Shown here piece after piece: positions 35,801-50,127 of a DNA stretch of 64,000 bases. Source of the stretch: Pterobdella sp. o SKG-2022 (Eukaryota > Annelida > Clitellata > Hirudinida > Piscicolidae); assembly GCA_964035795.1 (NCBI GenBank), contig OZ038321.1, positions 21,702,283 through 21,766,282 on the forward strand. Reading direction: 5' to 3'. The position numbers and the translations under genes were made by a program. A model generated the notes under the pieces. That model made no database searches, was not told where the DNA came from, and saw nothing but the letters and a program-made list of their open reading frames with translations. Position 1 is the first letter of the stretch. Every line of letters begins with the position of its first letter.

Positions 35801-37888
35801 GACGACCAAATCTGTCTTATTAAAAGTATTAACTTTTCATCAAAAATTTTGTTAATTTAGCTTATTTTAGATGGCTCTGGACTCGACTTTTGGCTTGTTT
35901 GTATTTACTTAATATTTTGGACGTTAATAACAAATTTAAATTTAATTAAATAGAAATAGTTTTGAATTCATTTTTGTTGCTCATTCAATTAAAAAACCAA
36001 TAAACGATAATAATTTTTGATACAAAAAATTATAAAAAACTAATTTTATTAATAGGAAATGAATTCAATATCTGCTTTGAAATTTCAATATCTGCTTTGA
36101 AATTTTAGTTATCAATCAACTGATTCATAGTCACATTCTGCGAACCTTGTAGCCACTAGTACCTTTATATTCTGTAGAATAATACAGAAGTGACACAGAA
36201 TAAATTTCAAAATAAATCATGAACTCTAAAATAACATTTTTATTCAAAAATTTTAATTAAATAATACAATAAATACTTCAATAGGACAATGACTTATAAC
36301 AAGACGATGAACCAAAAACCACTGACAGACTCCAAGTTCGAGGCCTGGATGCTGTTTGCCCACCGCCTCTTCAACACAGAGCATATGCTGTACGTGGAGC
36401 AAAGTGGTAGAGTGGTCAGTGCCGATGACATGAAAAAAGTAATTTTTTTTATCTATATATGTAATCTGTATAAGTATAAATTAACCTATATAGGTTACTT
36501 CATAATATTTAGTCATACGTTGTTATAATAAATTACTTTTATTTAGGATAACCCTTTCTTATGGTTCAAATCAAAAAACTTACATCATCAAAAATACAAT
36601 TGGTAGTGATTAAATCTTTAAAACTAATCACAGGTGAACAACAGTCGCCTAGTGGAAGGCATTTTTAAGCTGCAATCAAAACTACAGAGTCTCAAACTCT
36701 CCCATGAAGAAATATGCATCATGGCAGCCCTCTGTGTTATGTCTTGTGGTGCGTTTAGTATGTTTGCTGAGATTAATCAAAGCTAGATTTCATTTTAATT
36801 TTTCAAGTCAAACAAAAATATTCAAGTGAAAAAATTTATTTTATTCCACGAAGCTCTTAGTAAGACAAACTTATTTTCTTGAGTGGATGTACAAATTAAC
36901 TCCAAAAAGTGTTTTATTTGAATATTTATGTTTCAACTATAGCAATATTTATGACAAATATGTGAGGAGACAAGGTATGATTTCTAGCGTACTTACAAAT
37001 GTAACTTGTTTGAAAATAAAATAATCAAAACACCTCATGAACTAATTAGTGAACTCATGATGTGAATGCTAAAAGACAGTGTTTACATGTTTAAATAGAT
37101 GAAAGACAGTTAGGGGTCATTTGAATCAGTATCTGCATTTTGCTTAACAATTGCTATGGCTAATTTTGAATTTAGCATAAATGCTTAAAAAACAAAAAAG
37201 TTTACTTAATATGAAAAACATCATAAATAATCTTCATTAAATCTAGTCTTTGGCCATAAATTTGATCTTCAACAATTATTTCCAGACTCAAACGACTTGG
37301 AGAAACCTCAGCAAGTGCACGAGTATCAGGACCTCATGCTACAGTGTCTCTTGTATCTCTTCAAGAAGCACCACTCTGGAGACAGGCTGAGGTGTTTTAC
37401 GTTATCTTCATGATATGTTTATGAAGCCAGTTGTCTTGTGATCAGATTACCTACGTGTTTTGTGTTTGAGGGTTTGATGAATGGTGTTTTTGTTGTTGTT
37501 TTTCAAGCCTAACATGATATAAAATCAATTTTCAAAGCTTAGGGAAGTGAGTGTTAATTTCTTTAGTTCTTTCACAAACAAATAATAGTTTCAGCAACCA
37601 TTCAAACGCATGAACTATTCAAAATAACAAAATGTACTTTCAACGTTTTTATTCCGTATAATTGCTGTACGTTGTTATCCATTCATTTTACTATACATCA
37701 GTACACCTTAAATAATGCACGATTAAATCGAATATTCTAAAACCAATCCCAGATTCGCAAAGTTCACAAACTGTTTGTTGCAAATGCGAACGATGAAATT
37801 GGTATGTCAGAAAGAGGAAGATTTCGTGGTGAAGTGGCAACCTCTGTTGGAGATCCCCAAGCTGGTGTATGAAGTCTGGTCTTCTTGA
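32883..37888 (+). CDS. nuclear receptor with DNA-binding and ligand-binding domains
   Basis: Ten exons join in phase: 32883-33020, 33361-33502, 33922-34943, 35401-35485, 35682-35825, 35871-35922, 36285-36438, 36634-36748, 37286-37391 and 37753-37888, about 697 residues. The DBD starts at C25 ([18 protein letters not shown]); the P-box is C-E-A-C-K-A (42-47) and the second finger reads [20 protein letters not shown], followed by [20 protein letters not shown]. The hinge is about 340 residues, rich in Asn, Ser, Phe and acidic residues. The LBD is recognised by [20 protein letters not shown] (helices 3-5), [36 protein letters not shown] and a C-terminal AF-2 region [15 protein letters not shown]. 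It acts as a DNA-binding, probably ligand-regulated transcription factor. The body is NR1-like, but the P-box is the ERR type. Exon 6 is short and least certain. The ortholog group is not assigned. Confidence 0.9.
36064..36103 (+). repeat. exact 20-bp tandem duplication in an intron
   Basis: The unit TTCAATATCTGCTTTGAAAT occurs twice in direct succession, inside the intron between exons 6 and 7 of the nuclear receptor. It is noncoding. Confidence 0.9.
36840..36940 (+). repeat. dispersed repeat copy (CCACGAAGC family)
   Basis: It contains TCCACGAAGCTCTTAGTAAG, GAGTGGATGTACAAATTAA and GTGTTTTATTTGAATATTTA in the same order and spacing as the copy at 38.33-38.44 kb. The start is also the arm motif of the foldback at 19.2 kb. 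It lies in the intron between exons 8 and 9 of the nuclear receptor. Confidence 0.7.
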
Positions 37889-38329
37889 TGAATATACGAT
37901 TTCCTTAATGAACAATGAATTATGAATTTTACGCAGGTAATACTTTTTAAATGGCAATTAACAGTTTAATGCTTCCATTCTGTTGTATGTACTGGTGCAA
38001 TGGTAAGGTTTTTTTCCCACACCACCGTAGTAGTCGTACCCAGACTCGTAAAATATTGTTTCTGCCTTATATATAATCATTTGAAACAACTGTCATCCTT
38101 CATTTAATGAGATGAATGAATTATACATTTAAAATTGTATAATATTTCAGTCTCGAATCAAATTCGAACCAAAAGACGTGGTGAAGTTATTATTTGAGAA
38201 TAACTTTTGAGAAAAATCTTTTTGTGTCTACAAAAACCTTCTTCATTGTTGATCTGTTTTGACGTCATGGGGCTAGTTTTCGAAAAGGTTGAAGTCCAGG
38301 GATTGACATAATATTCAAATGAAAACACT
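37889..38329. other. 3' flank of the nuclear receptor
   Basis: AT-rich; no gene seen. Confidence 0.4.
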
Positions 38330-38435
38330 TTTCGAAGTTTAAGTCCACGAAGTATATCGTAAGTTAAACTCACTTTTTCAAGTGGACGTACAAATAAAAC
38401 TTGAAGTGTTTTAATTTGAATATTTATGTTTGGCT
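38330..38435 (+). repeat. dispersed repeat copy (CCACGAAG family)
   Basis: Shares GTCCACGAAG, AAGTGGACGTACAAATAAA and AGTGTTTTAATTTGAATATT with the copy at 36.84-36.94 kb, in the same order. Related fragments occur at 16.49, 58.93 and 60.57 kb. Confidence 0.7.
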
Positions 38436-41400
38436 TGAAAAATTGAAAAGATTGACAGAATATAATTGAATGCTCAAAAAGAGTTTGACAATTAATACAT
38501 GAATATCCATCGTTTGCTGTTTTTTATTTGAGACTGTGATTTACATTAGATGCAATTAAGTTTGATAATGAATTTAATTTCCATTATGTAAAGCTAATTT
38601 TTATCGATGAACTTTTGGTTCTGTTTAATGTTAAACTATAAAGGCTAAGTTTTACTATTTTAACAACAATATGAATGTTGAGAAGTTTGTTTTTAGATGT
38701 ATTTCTAAACTATGTTTTTAATACCAGTCAACTACCTGTTTAAGAATTAGAGAACTTTATATCAAGTCGTTATAGAATTGCAAACCTTTTATAGTCTTTT
38801 TATGAACAATTTAATCAGCTTTCCAAATACTTAATAAACTTGATGATTTTGCATGAAACTGACGTGATTGAATGTAGACCACGTATAATGGACCGTATGA
38901 CGGTGCTAAAACTAAGTTACCGGTTTCATTTTTTTAACTCCATTGGCTGTTTTTTTGTTGCTAACTTTTATAGCCTATTATATTTTCAAAATCAAACATT
39001 TCACTCCGAATAGTTTTGAGTGCACTATGTAGTTTTCTACTGCGACACTTGAAGTTTTAAATTTTTTAAAAAGTAAGTTTGCTTTTAATTAAAATGGCCC
39101 AAAAATTAAGTCAGAAAACAAACATTCTTGTCTGAAACTTCTAATAAAACTTAACAACAGAACATTTGAAACATATTGCAGTCGACGTGATGATGATTAG
39201 AGTTGTAAATCATATCTGTGTTTAGAACGCTGTTTAAAAGTAAAGTAATTATGCTTATAAGAGTTTTGACCGCTGCTCAACACATGATTATGTATATTAA
39301 TCATAAGGTTCAAATGAAAGGTGGGAAAAGATATTTATTCATCATATTAATGGTGCCAAACATCAAAACACAATCAACTTGAGGTCAACCAGGTGCTCAT
39401 GAGGTTTAGCCTGCAAAGGTAAGTCATGACTTGGACAAAGGTTTAAAAGTTGTGGAAGTTTATGTGGTTTTAAGACGTTAGGATTTTGTTTTATGTTTTT
39501 TTTTATGTTTTGATGATTTAATTGACTGAAAATTAAAAACAATTTTGAATTTTCTTTTGAGAAAATTCCAATTCTTTGTTTTATTTCATCCTATCCATAT
39601 AAAGTACATAAAAATTAATTGCAGTAATTTAAAAATTCATAACTTTAAACAAAAAATATATTGCAAAATATTTCTTTGAAACAACTACTTAAAAATTGAT
39701 AAATTTTTCTTTAAGGGCAAAACTTCATTGAAAACTTGAGCGTTTTGTAAATTGTCAAGGGTACTTCTATATGTGCGTGTTAGTTGAGAGGCACTATAAA
39801 AATTAAGTCACAAACTCTACTGCGTTACACATAAGTGAATAAAAATACATTAAATCCATTGATGTATGGCTAGTCATTAGAAATTCCATTTAATTTTTCA
39901 CTAGACCATTTCCTTTCCATGTCACAAAATATGGAAAAGTCATGTTAAGTTTGTTGTTGGTTAATATGATAACTCATTTTTTAGAGCTTATCGATCTACT
40001 TTTTCCGGTGAAAAATTTTCAAAGTTTCATGTAAGTAAAACATAACGAAAACTCCAAAATATAAACGCTCTGAGATACATTACTAGATGCCAAGTTCAAC
40101 TTCAAACGATCAAGAAAACGATAGTACATAGAAAATTAATTTAATTGAAGTTTTATAAAGTTTATTATTTTTCTAATGGATCATATTGAACTTTTTACGT
40201 CGACAATGGGACAGCATGTGAATGAAGGGAACTATAACTCGAAAATTTTTTTTTGACAACTTCGACGTGGAATTTAAAATTTTAAAACTGCATTCAAACC
40301 TTCCACAAACATTAGAAAAAACAATTAATAATTAGAAAATAAGCTTTTTTTCCAAAAAAATCTAAAATTAGTCTTAATAATAATGATTCGGAGTGTCATC
40401 ACTAGCGTAGCATCTAGAGCGCTGCATATTGCAAAAGCAATGAAGTAAAACAAATCAGGCCCATCACACGAGCATATAATTATGTATGTTTTATGTTTGG
40501 TTTGTGACTAATTGCCAGTGAAAAAGGTGTAGAACTTAATGGGTGGGGATTTGTGCTGAGTGTAATAATGAATTGAAAAAGAATTTTTATGAGTAAATTC
40601 TCAACAGTTTTTTTAATAAAAAAACATAATTTTGGTAGACTTATAAGAAATAGTTTGTTCAAGGATATCAAATAAACAAAAAAAAATATTGAATGAAAAA
40701 ATAAAAGTATTTAATTAAAAAAATATTTTAAAAATATTTTTTTAAAAATTATTGAAAAAGAAATATATTAAAAAAAAATTATTGTAAAAAAATTTTAAAA
40801 AAAATTAATTTTTAAAAAATAAACAAAACCTTCTAGTAATTACGTTTATCGTGTCAGTTTCGTTTTGACATCATTTGAGGATGATATAACCAAATCAATA
40901 TTTTCCCAACAATTAAGCATCTACCAATGATGATAGTCTTGTTTTATTATTTAAATTAATAAATCTTTTATGAATTTTAATGACAGGCGACTGCGCTGGA
41001 TGGATTAATGTTTTTATTTGTAATCTTTGTTCTAAAAAGAGTGAAGGAAATGTGGAATAAATTGATTTTTTCAGAGATGTACTTGTAAATTTTTTCATTA
41101 TTAAATGAATAAATTTTTTTATTCATGGTTCGAAGTGATTGGAAGAAATCTTAAATAAAAAAAACATAGAATAAATAAAAGTATATTTAAACCTTTAAAC
41201 AAAAAAGAAATGAAACGAAAAATAAACTTTCAAAATTTCTCCAAATACTTATTATTTAAAGAATTTAAATTTAACTGGTAATATTTTAAAATTTCAGCAC
41301 ATCCCTTTTATTCAATTTAAAATGGCGATAAAGGTCATAAAGACGTCAGGACAGAAGGTGACGAAGCAACTGAATACAGAAGCATTTTCTCGCCTTTCCG

Positions 41401-44400
41401 TTCACCATTAAAATACTCTTTCTTTTTCCGGTTTCAAATTCATAAATTTCTTTTTCTTCGAATATTGGTATTTTTGGTTTAATATTATTCAATTTAAAAA
41501 TTTATTTTTATGTAAATTAATTCATTTGATGATAATTGTTTTGTTGAGTAAAAGCTATTTTTTTTTCTCAATTTTTTGTTTTATTATCATTTTAAAATTA
41601 GAACTACATTTTCAATTTCTAAATAATAATTATTATATTTTTAAATTGTTTTACTTTTCCATCAAAATCATTACAATTTGCTTCTAAAAAACCACTATTT
41701 TCACGATTCAAAAGTTTCCAAAATCAATTTTCAATATATTTTTTCTCTAGAAATTTTTTCTCACCAGCAAACTTCAACAAAATACTACAAACTATTCTCA
41801 ATTATATTCATCTCACTTTTCCTTTGTTTAAAAGCAAAATCTCATTTAATGAACTGAAATAAACAAATATCTTTTCCTATAACAAACATTCAACATCATC
41901 TTCAAATCCACTGGGTTAAACAACATTGAAAAGAGTCAAGTGTTTGAAAGACGTGGTTTGATGGGATGAAACTAAAAATATTATCAACAGCCCAACCTTT
42001 GTTCTCTTATTGATACTTAAAAACAAACATCCTTCATAGAACAGCCTGGTTACAACAAGGAACAAAACGACATCCAGTCAAACTAGTTTATAGTGACATT
42101 TTGTGCGATATAACAGTTTTCAATTTCTGTTGCGTAAGACTTCGTCGGAGTCTAAACAGAAATTCTCTCTTTTTAGCGTTAATACCAAGTTGTAAAAATG
42201 TTTTTATACATAGATTCTATTGTGAATATAAATACAGAAAGCTATTTTATGTAGATTCCAAAAAGGTTGAGCAAAATTTAACTGAACTTACAAAGACAGC
42301 GTGTGAACACAAAAAATGAAGTCAAAAAACCACATAAAGCAATGGCCGGTTCAAGTGATCGCCCTTGAAACATTAGGTTTCAACAAAGTTCTTCAATATT
42401 TTCTTAGACTCAAATTTCTTTAAATAAAGCAATCAAAAAAAAATTTTAAATTATCTTAACGGTTTTTAAATGTTCAATCCAATTATTTCAGACATTTTAA
42501 AAAATTAATCTACTTTGAAACAATTAAATAGGAAAAAGAGGTTAAAAATAGAATGGAAAACAGGAAATTGAGGTAAACAATGCGTTTCAGGGTGGTTATG
42601 TGATTTTTAACTTAAATAATCCAATTTTAAACAAAACTTAAGCAAATATTGGTGTCAAAAACAATAAAAATTAAATATAGATATTGAAATATTTTGAATG
42701 TGAAAAACTTGTATTTCAATTTTTGCCATCCAAAATGCGTACGAACCGTTGTATTTCAAAGCTAAGAATTTCAATGCATTTTTTAAAAAAAAAAAATTCT
42801 GAAAACTTATAAAAAAATTTCCACACAGATTTAATTCTCGCAAACTTTCAAAAAATTGCCACGTTAAAAACTTTAGAATTTTTTTTACAAAATCTTCCGA
42901 AATTGATGTTCGCCTACAAAGACAATATGGAATGGAACAGGTAGCAGGACAAGATCGGCACACAAACACAGTGCATTAGTGCCAATTAAGGCCTGTCTCA
43001 GTTTATTATTCCTCACTTTGTATTGGTCGCTCTGCAAAATTTAGCGTTAAAAGTTGCATGCTTTTAACATCAATTTGCTTGCTTTCTTTGCTTTGTTGCA
43101 CACTGTTGAATCAAAATTTTTATGCTTTTATCCCACAATCGGTGGCGTCTTTTGTTTCAAGAATCCATTGTTGCTTGTGTTTGAAAGATTCTCTACAAAA
43201 AAGTAATCTACGAGAAAATAAAACTTGAAACTTAATTAAGAAATAAAGAATTTTTACAATTCTATGCTATAATTGAGTTCCTTTGTTTGTTTAAATTGAA
43301 ATTTAAACTATGATTAATTAGAGCGTTTGATGGGTAGATGTGAATCGTTTCATCTCTAACCACATCAATGAGTCCCATAACGCTTCTCAAATTTTTATTT
43401 AACGCTTTTCAATCAATTATTTTCTGCTTTGCAAGCTTTTGATTTGAGGTTTTTTTACATTTTTAGTTAGTTTGATGTTTTTTTTTGAATATTTCTAGTT
43501 TTCTCAATTTTTTTACGATAATTCAATTTAAGATTTGATTCTAGCTCAGTAAATTTTAGAGAACGCCTACTACCTTTTTTATGCTTTAATATGAATTTTT
43601 ATTTGTTTTTTCAAGTGGAATTATTCAAAAAAAATTATTTTAATGATGAAGTCAAATTGAAACTTCAGAGTTTTTTCAAATTTTCATATTGAAACTAATT
43701 TTTACACCGCCCAAACCTATCCATCAAAATATAAAAAAATCGTTTTTTTTTAAAAACAACCAAAAAACACTGATAAAAAGCCTGAAAAAAGGTATTATTA
43801 CAAAAATCCATCAATTGATGGGCTAATTACGGCAACAGAATACTAAGCCTTAACCTACGACTTGATGGCATTTTTAATACAAGCGCTCAGATCAATGCTT
43901 TTAATTGCACTGTTTCAGGTAGGTTAATTAAATTGATTTACAGATGTCTAGAACTATTTTTTAAATGATGTTTCTTTTTTATAGAATAGTTTTTATATTA
44001 TTTTTTTTCAGGTTCAAACCAGATGGATATTTTTAAAAGTTGATATTACATAATTATTTTCAATTGATACAAGCTTATTATTTGTTTATATGGGTTTTGG
44101 TAAACTTTTGATTTTGGTTTTTTGATCAACCAATATATTATCGTATTGTTCGCTAAACGTCACTCAAGCATAATTGCTCACTAAATGCTTTTTATTGGCC
44201 CAGGTTTCACACGTCACGATTTCTCTAGCCAATCAGAACTCTCGCATCATTCTTTTTCTTCCTATGACAGAACAAGTGACATATATTTGGTTCTATTTTT
44301 AAATATTGAACTATGCCATATGTTGTTTATGGCAGAAATTGTGGCATATATAATAACACTACGAAGAAGGAAAACTCATTTTAAACTCTAAAAAGTTTTC

Positions 44401-44790
44401 GCAGCTCAAATAAATATTTGGGGTTTTATAATTTATTCTCAGATCATAATTTAGAATTAACACTTTGAGCCAAGATATTGGAATTTTATACTCATAAAAA
44501 AACCTTTGGAAATAATTCTCAACGAAATCTTTAGTATCACTGACAAGTTAATGAAGCGAAACTATTTTTTTCTTAATTATTTTTAATTACAAAATTTCTT
44601 GGTTCAAAATATCTTCTATAAATTTCTTACTATAATGACTTTGATCAACTCTCAAAAAAGTGAGTTTCTTCATTAGAATTTTATAATTATTCAAAAAAAT
44701 CTCAAAGTGTAAAACCTTCTGACAGTCAAAAAATTTTGATAATATTTTATTTGACAATAATGGAATAAATTCACCACATACACCATGAAG
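38436..44790 (+). other. gene-poor upstream region of Islet
   Basis: No coding exon is supported. A strong donor CAAAG|GTAAGT at about 39420 and another, TTTCAG|GTAGGT, at about 43919 could end 5' untranslated or N-terminal exons of the Islet gene. Neither is in the right phase for the first LIM exon as read, so they are not called. The 40.67-40.82 kb part is almost pure A/T. Confidence 0.35.
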
Positions 44791-47700
44791 CAGCAGACTC
44801 CAAGTGCAAAAACGACTCTTCAAGCAGTGAATCCCAAAACTCCCTCCATCCACCGTGCATCTCTCTCAGCCACCTCAAAAACACCACGCCAAAAAAGCAC
44901 TTTTATCGTTGCAGTGCTTGTCATAAAGACATCTTGGAGCAGTTTATTTTTAAGGTTGCTCCTAATCTTGACTTCCACAGCCACTGTCTCAAATGCTCCG
45001 AATGCCAACAACTCTTGCACGAGAACTCAACGTGTTTCGTGCGGCAAGATCGGGTTTATTGCAGGAAAGATTATCAAAAGTGAGTGGAGATGTTCTGGTT
45101 TTGTCAAAAAGTATTAAACATCTCTTCTATTTTTAAAAATATCATATGAATTTTGAAAGAAATACTGTTTCATTATTTGTTTATTTCTAAACATAAATAT
45201 GAAATTTCCAACATAAGCTAACTAAATTCTGTTTTTGATAATGAAAAAAGTTCTGTTAGCCTTACGGACACAGTTTGTAATAAATTTTTCGAGTTTTTTC
45301 AAACATTTTTCCTACCAATGCAATCCAGTCCAGTTTATTTTCCACATTTATAACGTAACTTCAATATAATCTTTACACCACCAATTTTGACTTCTTGGAG
45401 ATGAAAAACTCAACACAAACGCCCACAAAACATACCATGACACAACCAGACACAAAAGTAACATCGGGAGTGACACAACTCAGTAAAACAAATAGTAATG
45501 CGAGTAAGCTAGTTTGCCTACTGCCAAGTGTGTCCTGTCATCGTAAAAGTTGCCAATCATGCGTGCATATAATTCTACGGATGTTTGGTGATGGGGTGTT
45601 GCGACTCTGTAAAAATTCTCCATTTTATGTTTGATGATAGCATTAGCGGTGGAAGTGTTGATTGATCCGGTGAGTTCAAAGAAAGAATGTATTTAAAACG
45701 TCTTTTTTTTGCTTGGGGATGTTTGGAGCTCAAAATAAAAGTATAAAATCTCGCTATAAGCACTTAGACAACAGCCAACAACACCACAAGAAGACTTTAA
45801 AAAATTATTCAAAATCAATTCATTTTTTCAAAAAAAATATTTTTCCATTCAACCAGGCTTACAAAGTTTGAATAAATATATATTGTTTAACTTCACTTTT
45901 TATCTAATTTATTTTTAACAGATTGTTTCCCACAAAATGCAAGCTTTGTCAACTTGACTTCATGGAAAATGACTTGGTAATTTATAGATTTTTCGAGTTT
46001 TTTCAAACATTTTTTTTTTCTAGCAATGTAATCCAGCATTAATTCCTATCGGCAAAATGAAAAATAATTCATACATGAGCATTTCGAAAAAGTTAACGAA
46101 TAACAAATTCAAAGTTGAAATAAATACTACTAAATTTTAAAAATCTGAATAAAAACGGATAATTAAAAGCAATAAACTAACAAAGTGATATTCAATAATA
46201 ATAAATAATTAACTAAAACAATCCAACCAATACTCATGCAAAGGTGATGAAAGCAAGAAGTAACATCTACCATACAGACTGTTTCAAATGCGTTGTGTGT
46301 CACAAGGTAGTTACTACATGGAGTATCAACGATAAAACTATTTAAAGTTTACTAAAATACAATGTAATGCAGTACGTTCCATTACATTAAAGTGCAATGC
46401 GAAATAATTAACTAATGAATAGCACAAAAATAGAAAGTATGATTACCTTATATCAAAACCATAGTAACAAATTCTCGAGGGTTCTTAAAGTTCATTTGTT
46501 GATAAGAATACATTAAATATAAATATTGAAAAGAAAAAAATACATACGATGTTTCTAAAAGATCATACATATTTATATATCAGTCTTCAAACCATCAAAT
46601 GCAGGTTCTGAACAGCGGGGATAAGTTTTGCATCAGTGAGAAGGGCATATACTGCAAAGCAGACGTAGAAGTGATCGAGAGAGCTTCTGAAGATTTTAAC
46701 AATAACAGCATCATCGACAAGAACAACTCTGTTGCTCATGACAATGTTAAAAGTGAGTTTCGGTAGAGGGTTTTTATTATAAAGTGTTGTATCGCGTGCC
46801 ATTGATACATTATAGTTGCTGTAGAGATGTAATCGGTGAACATAATCCATTGTTTTTTAGCATTATTTCTACTGTGGTTTTGATATTTAACCATGTCAAA
46901 AACGACAATGATTGTTTTTTGTATTAACAAGCTTTTACAAGGTGACTATGTAACTATGAAAATAATTGGTTCTTTTTTTTATTTTTTTTCCTCAAAAAGA
47001 ACCTAAAAAGAACTTATTTTATTGAAAATCATATTTTTTAACCAATAAATTCAGTACGATGTTTTCGAGGTAGAAGAACTTTTCAATTTAAGTTGGAGGT
47101 TGAATAATAGCTTGAATTGATCAAAAGTTTGTATTGCATGAACTTGAAAGTTTCAAAGCTTCAAATAAGTTTATTTCAAATTGGTGTATCATGTTTAAGA
47201 AGTATAAACCAAAATAATATAGTCATTACTTTGAAAAAAATTTTAGTTTAAACTAATATAGTCATTATTTCGAAACAAATTTAAGTCAGCGAGACAGTTA
47301 TACAAGTCGTCAAACAGCATATCTTCATTAGGGGTTGGGTTGAGCAATCTTTAGGTCTCATAAGACAGTTTCTGCGCAAGTCTTGATATTTTAAAAAAAT
47401 GAAAGCGCAATATTTATTTTTTTTCCATATATAGAAAATAACTTGAAAACAAAAAAATTAATTTTTTGGTAGTTTACATTTAAATCATCATTATTTTGAG
47501 ATCATTATCTTCACACCACTAACCATTCACCAGCTGCTCTATACATCTCTACAAACATTATTAATCTTTATCTCAACACCATCATCATTACTCCAACATA
47601 CAACCATCACTATGAATAAACTTAATTTTACATATTCTTTTCATTTTTCAGTCTATATAAATGTCATATTGTCTACTGCTATATCCTCATTCATAGATAC

Positions 47701-50127
47701 CCTTAAATTTCAAAAAATTACATCACCACGCACATAACTTACACCACCCTCATTTCCATAACAACCACCACCCAGCTGAATGTGGTGATGACACAAGTGT
47801 TTTGACTTCACATGGCAGTTGTGAGTCTGATGGTAGCGTCAAAACTCCTGCCTCTAAAAGGTCCGAGTCTAGGTCTGTAGGAGGTATTCAATGGGGAAAA
47901 ATATATTATTCTTTAAGGAAGGTTTTATACGATATTTTGAATGAGAATTTCAATGAGATGTGGGTTTGAATTTAAGTCAACGATTTTTTACGAAGATGCT
48001 CAATAAGTAGAGTTTTGAAAAACGAGAAAACTTGAAATACTGTATTCTGATGCTTAATTATATATTACGATACCCCAAACACTGGCAGATCTCGATCCCA
48101 CAAGTCCGACCACAAAGCGACGAGAGTTCGCACAGTTTTGAACGAAAAACAGTTGTACACTCTTCGGACGTGCTACGGAGCCAACCCGAGGCCCGATGCT
48201 CTGATGAAGGAGCAGCTTGTTGAGATGACGGGACTCAGTCCTAGGGTGATCAGAGTTTGGTTCCAAAACAAGCGATGCAAAGACAAAAAAAGAACAATTT
48301 TATTGAAGCAGATACAGCAACAGCAACAAGACAAGGTTAGATTTGAGATTCTTTGCATATCTGAAATAGATGTTGAAATGACGAAAAGTATTGTAAGTAC
48401 CCGATTGTTATCTGTAAATATAATTTGTTCCCTTTTGTTCCGTAAGTAATTATTTTTCATGATTGTATCTAGAATTAAAAAATCTATTCAAAACCTAGAA
48501 GCAAGCAAAAAAATCACAATAGAATGATAAATATGCCAAAATTTGACGTGGAAACCAAATTCTATTTTACGAGTAGTCTGTTGAATGAAAGATTGTTAAG
48601 ATTACATTATATTCATTTAAACAACATTGTTCGTGTCATGGTTATTTTAAAAGACCGTGTTTAGCGGAAGGGAACTTTCATATCTCTACAAAATAATATG
48701 AAATAAACAAAAAGATTTTGTTGATTTATTATATGTTGTAAAAATTAATAATGTGCAAAAAACTAACGAAAGTTGCTCAAGCTCAAAAATTGTAGGCATA
48801 ATTAAATTATCGTTTTTGTGGAAGTTATGTGTAGAAAATTGAGCGAATTCCTGCAATTTGGCAATCATCGTCATTTGAGGCAGGTGTATAATAGCGCTTC
48901 AATTATTTCAAATATGATTTGCATTTCAACGCAGAAAATTTCAAAGTTTATTTTTGATGGGTAACCATAATGTTGGCGTGAGTTTTCAAAAGTTGATTAA
49001 GCTATTGCTTGGTTTTTTTGCTATGTACGAAATGTAGATAATTTTAAAAGTTTTAGGCACAGTTTTATTACTCAAAAAAAAATCAAACAGCTTTTAAAAA
49101 TGATCAAAAATAATTCATTATACACCATCTCAAACTAGATTATAAAATACCTTTATCAACAAATAATTCAACTGCAAAAAACGTCACTCAAAAAATGATC
49201 AAACCAGGTGGACAATTGTGATTTAGATGAAACGTTGTGGCTTAAAAGCAAGGTGAGACATGGGAATTGCTGAGTGCTTTATTGATTTATTTATGCTTGC
49301 TTCGTAAGACAGCTTCATAATGTAGTAAGTCTTTGAATATTATTCAAATGCATATTTTTTACTTTACTATTATAAGATCAATTTTTAAACCTAGGTAAAA
49401 TTTAAGAAATTTTTGAATGTAATTATATACTTTGGAAAACTAATAAAAATAATATATTATAAAAAATGGAAAACAACTTTAAACTTACCCTATATTTTAC
49501 TGTAATTCATTTCAATCATAAGCAAATATCTTATAAACTGGAAAAATTAATAGAAAATAACAAAAATCTTGAAATAATAATATTTTGGCAATATGGAAAC
49601 TGCAAGAAATGCTGACATGTAGACCTAACTCCAAACAAAATAAGATCACTAAAACAACATATGGCAACATAGACATTCCTTTTAAAACCCTCTTTCCCAC
49701 GCCTACTTTACCATGTTGAATTAACCCCAAACGATAATAAGACCACATATAACGACATATGAGACTATACATTCTTCTCCTCCACCTATGCACCTTTTCT
49801 CTTCCACAGAACTCTATGATGCCATACAGTCCCGACCACCAGTCATGGGTACCAGGCTTAAAACTTTTTCACTGGAAGAACCTCATAGACGAAAACTCTA
49901 TCAACCAATCGAAACTGATGCAGCACCAACACGAACAGCACCACCTCAACTACCTCCACAACTCATACATGCTCTCGCAGCAACTACTCAGCAACGACAA
50001 TGAAGCCGCAGACCTCCTTTCCATCAACAACAAAGAGTGCGATGAAGAAGACGATTCCATTGTTTGCCTCAAAGAACCCACCCATGTCATGACGTCACTC
50101 GACTTCACTGACGTCACCATCACGTGA
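44791..50127 (+). CDS. ISL1: Islet LIM-homeodomain transcription factor, first exon not found
   Basis: Islet proteins specify motor and other neurons, endocrine cells and heart cells. Exons in phase: about 44791-45079 (LIM1), 45922-45976, 46244-46306, 46605-46752 (LIM2 in three exons), 47776-47872, 48089-48335 (homeodomain), 49208-49252 and 49810-50127. LIM1 has [21 protein letters not shown], then [17 protein letters not shown]2 has [31 protein letters not shown] and [15 protein letters not shown]. The homeodomain is nearly identical to vertebrate ISL1: [53 protein letters not shown], then a Gln run. A Ser-rich segment of about 35 residues precedes LIM1, and the ATG is not identified. The C-terminus ([13 protein letters not shown].. 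to DFTDVTIT) is divergent. AATAAA lies at 50351. The symbol denotes the ISL1/ISL2 group. Confidence 0.93.

Noticed and set aside
42101..42319. 72-residue plus-strand ORF
   Set aside because: It has no family signal, no clear start context and no splice partners; it falls in the gene-poor region upstream of Islet.
44785..45117. 110-residue plus-strand ORF starting at an ATG over the LIM1 exon
   Set aside because: This frame lacks the LIM cysteines; the neighbouring frame carries LIM1 and ends at a proper donor.
48054..48460. Antisense ORFs over the Islet homeodomain exon
   Set aside because: They are shadows of a strongly conserved plus-strand exon.
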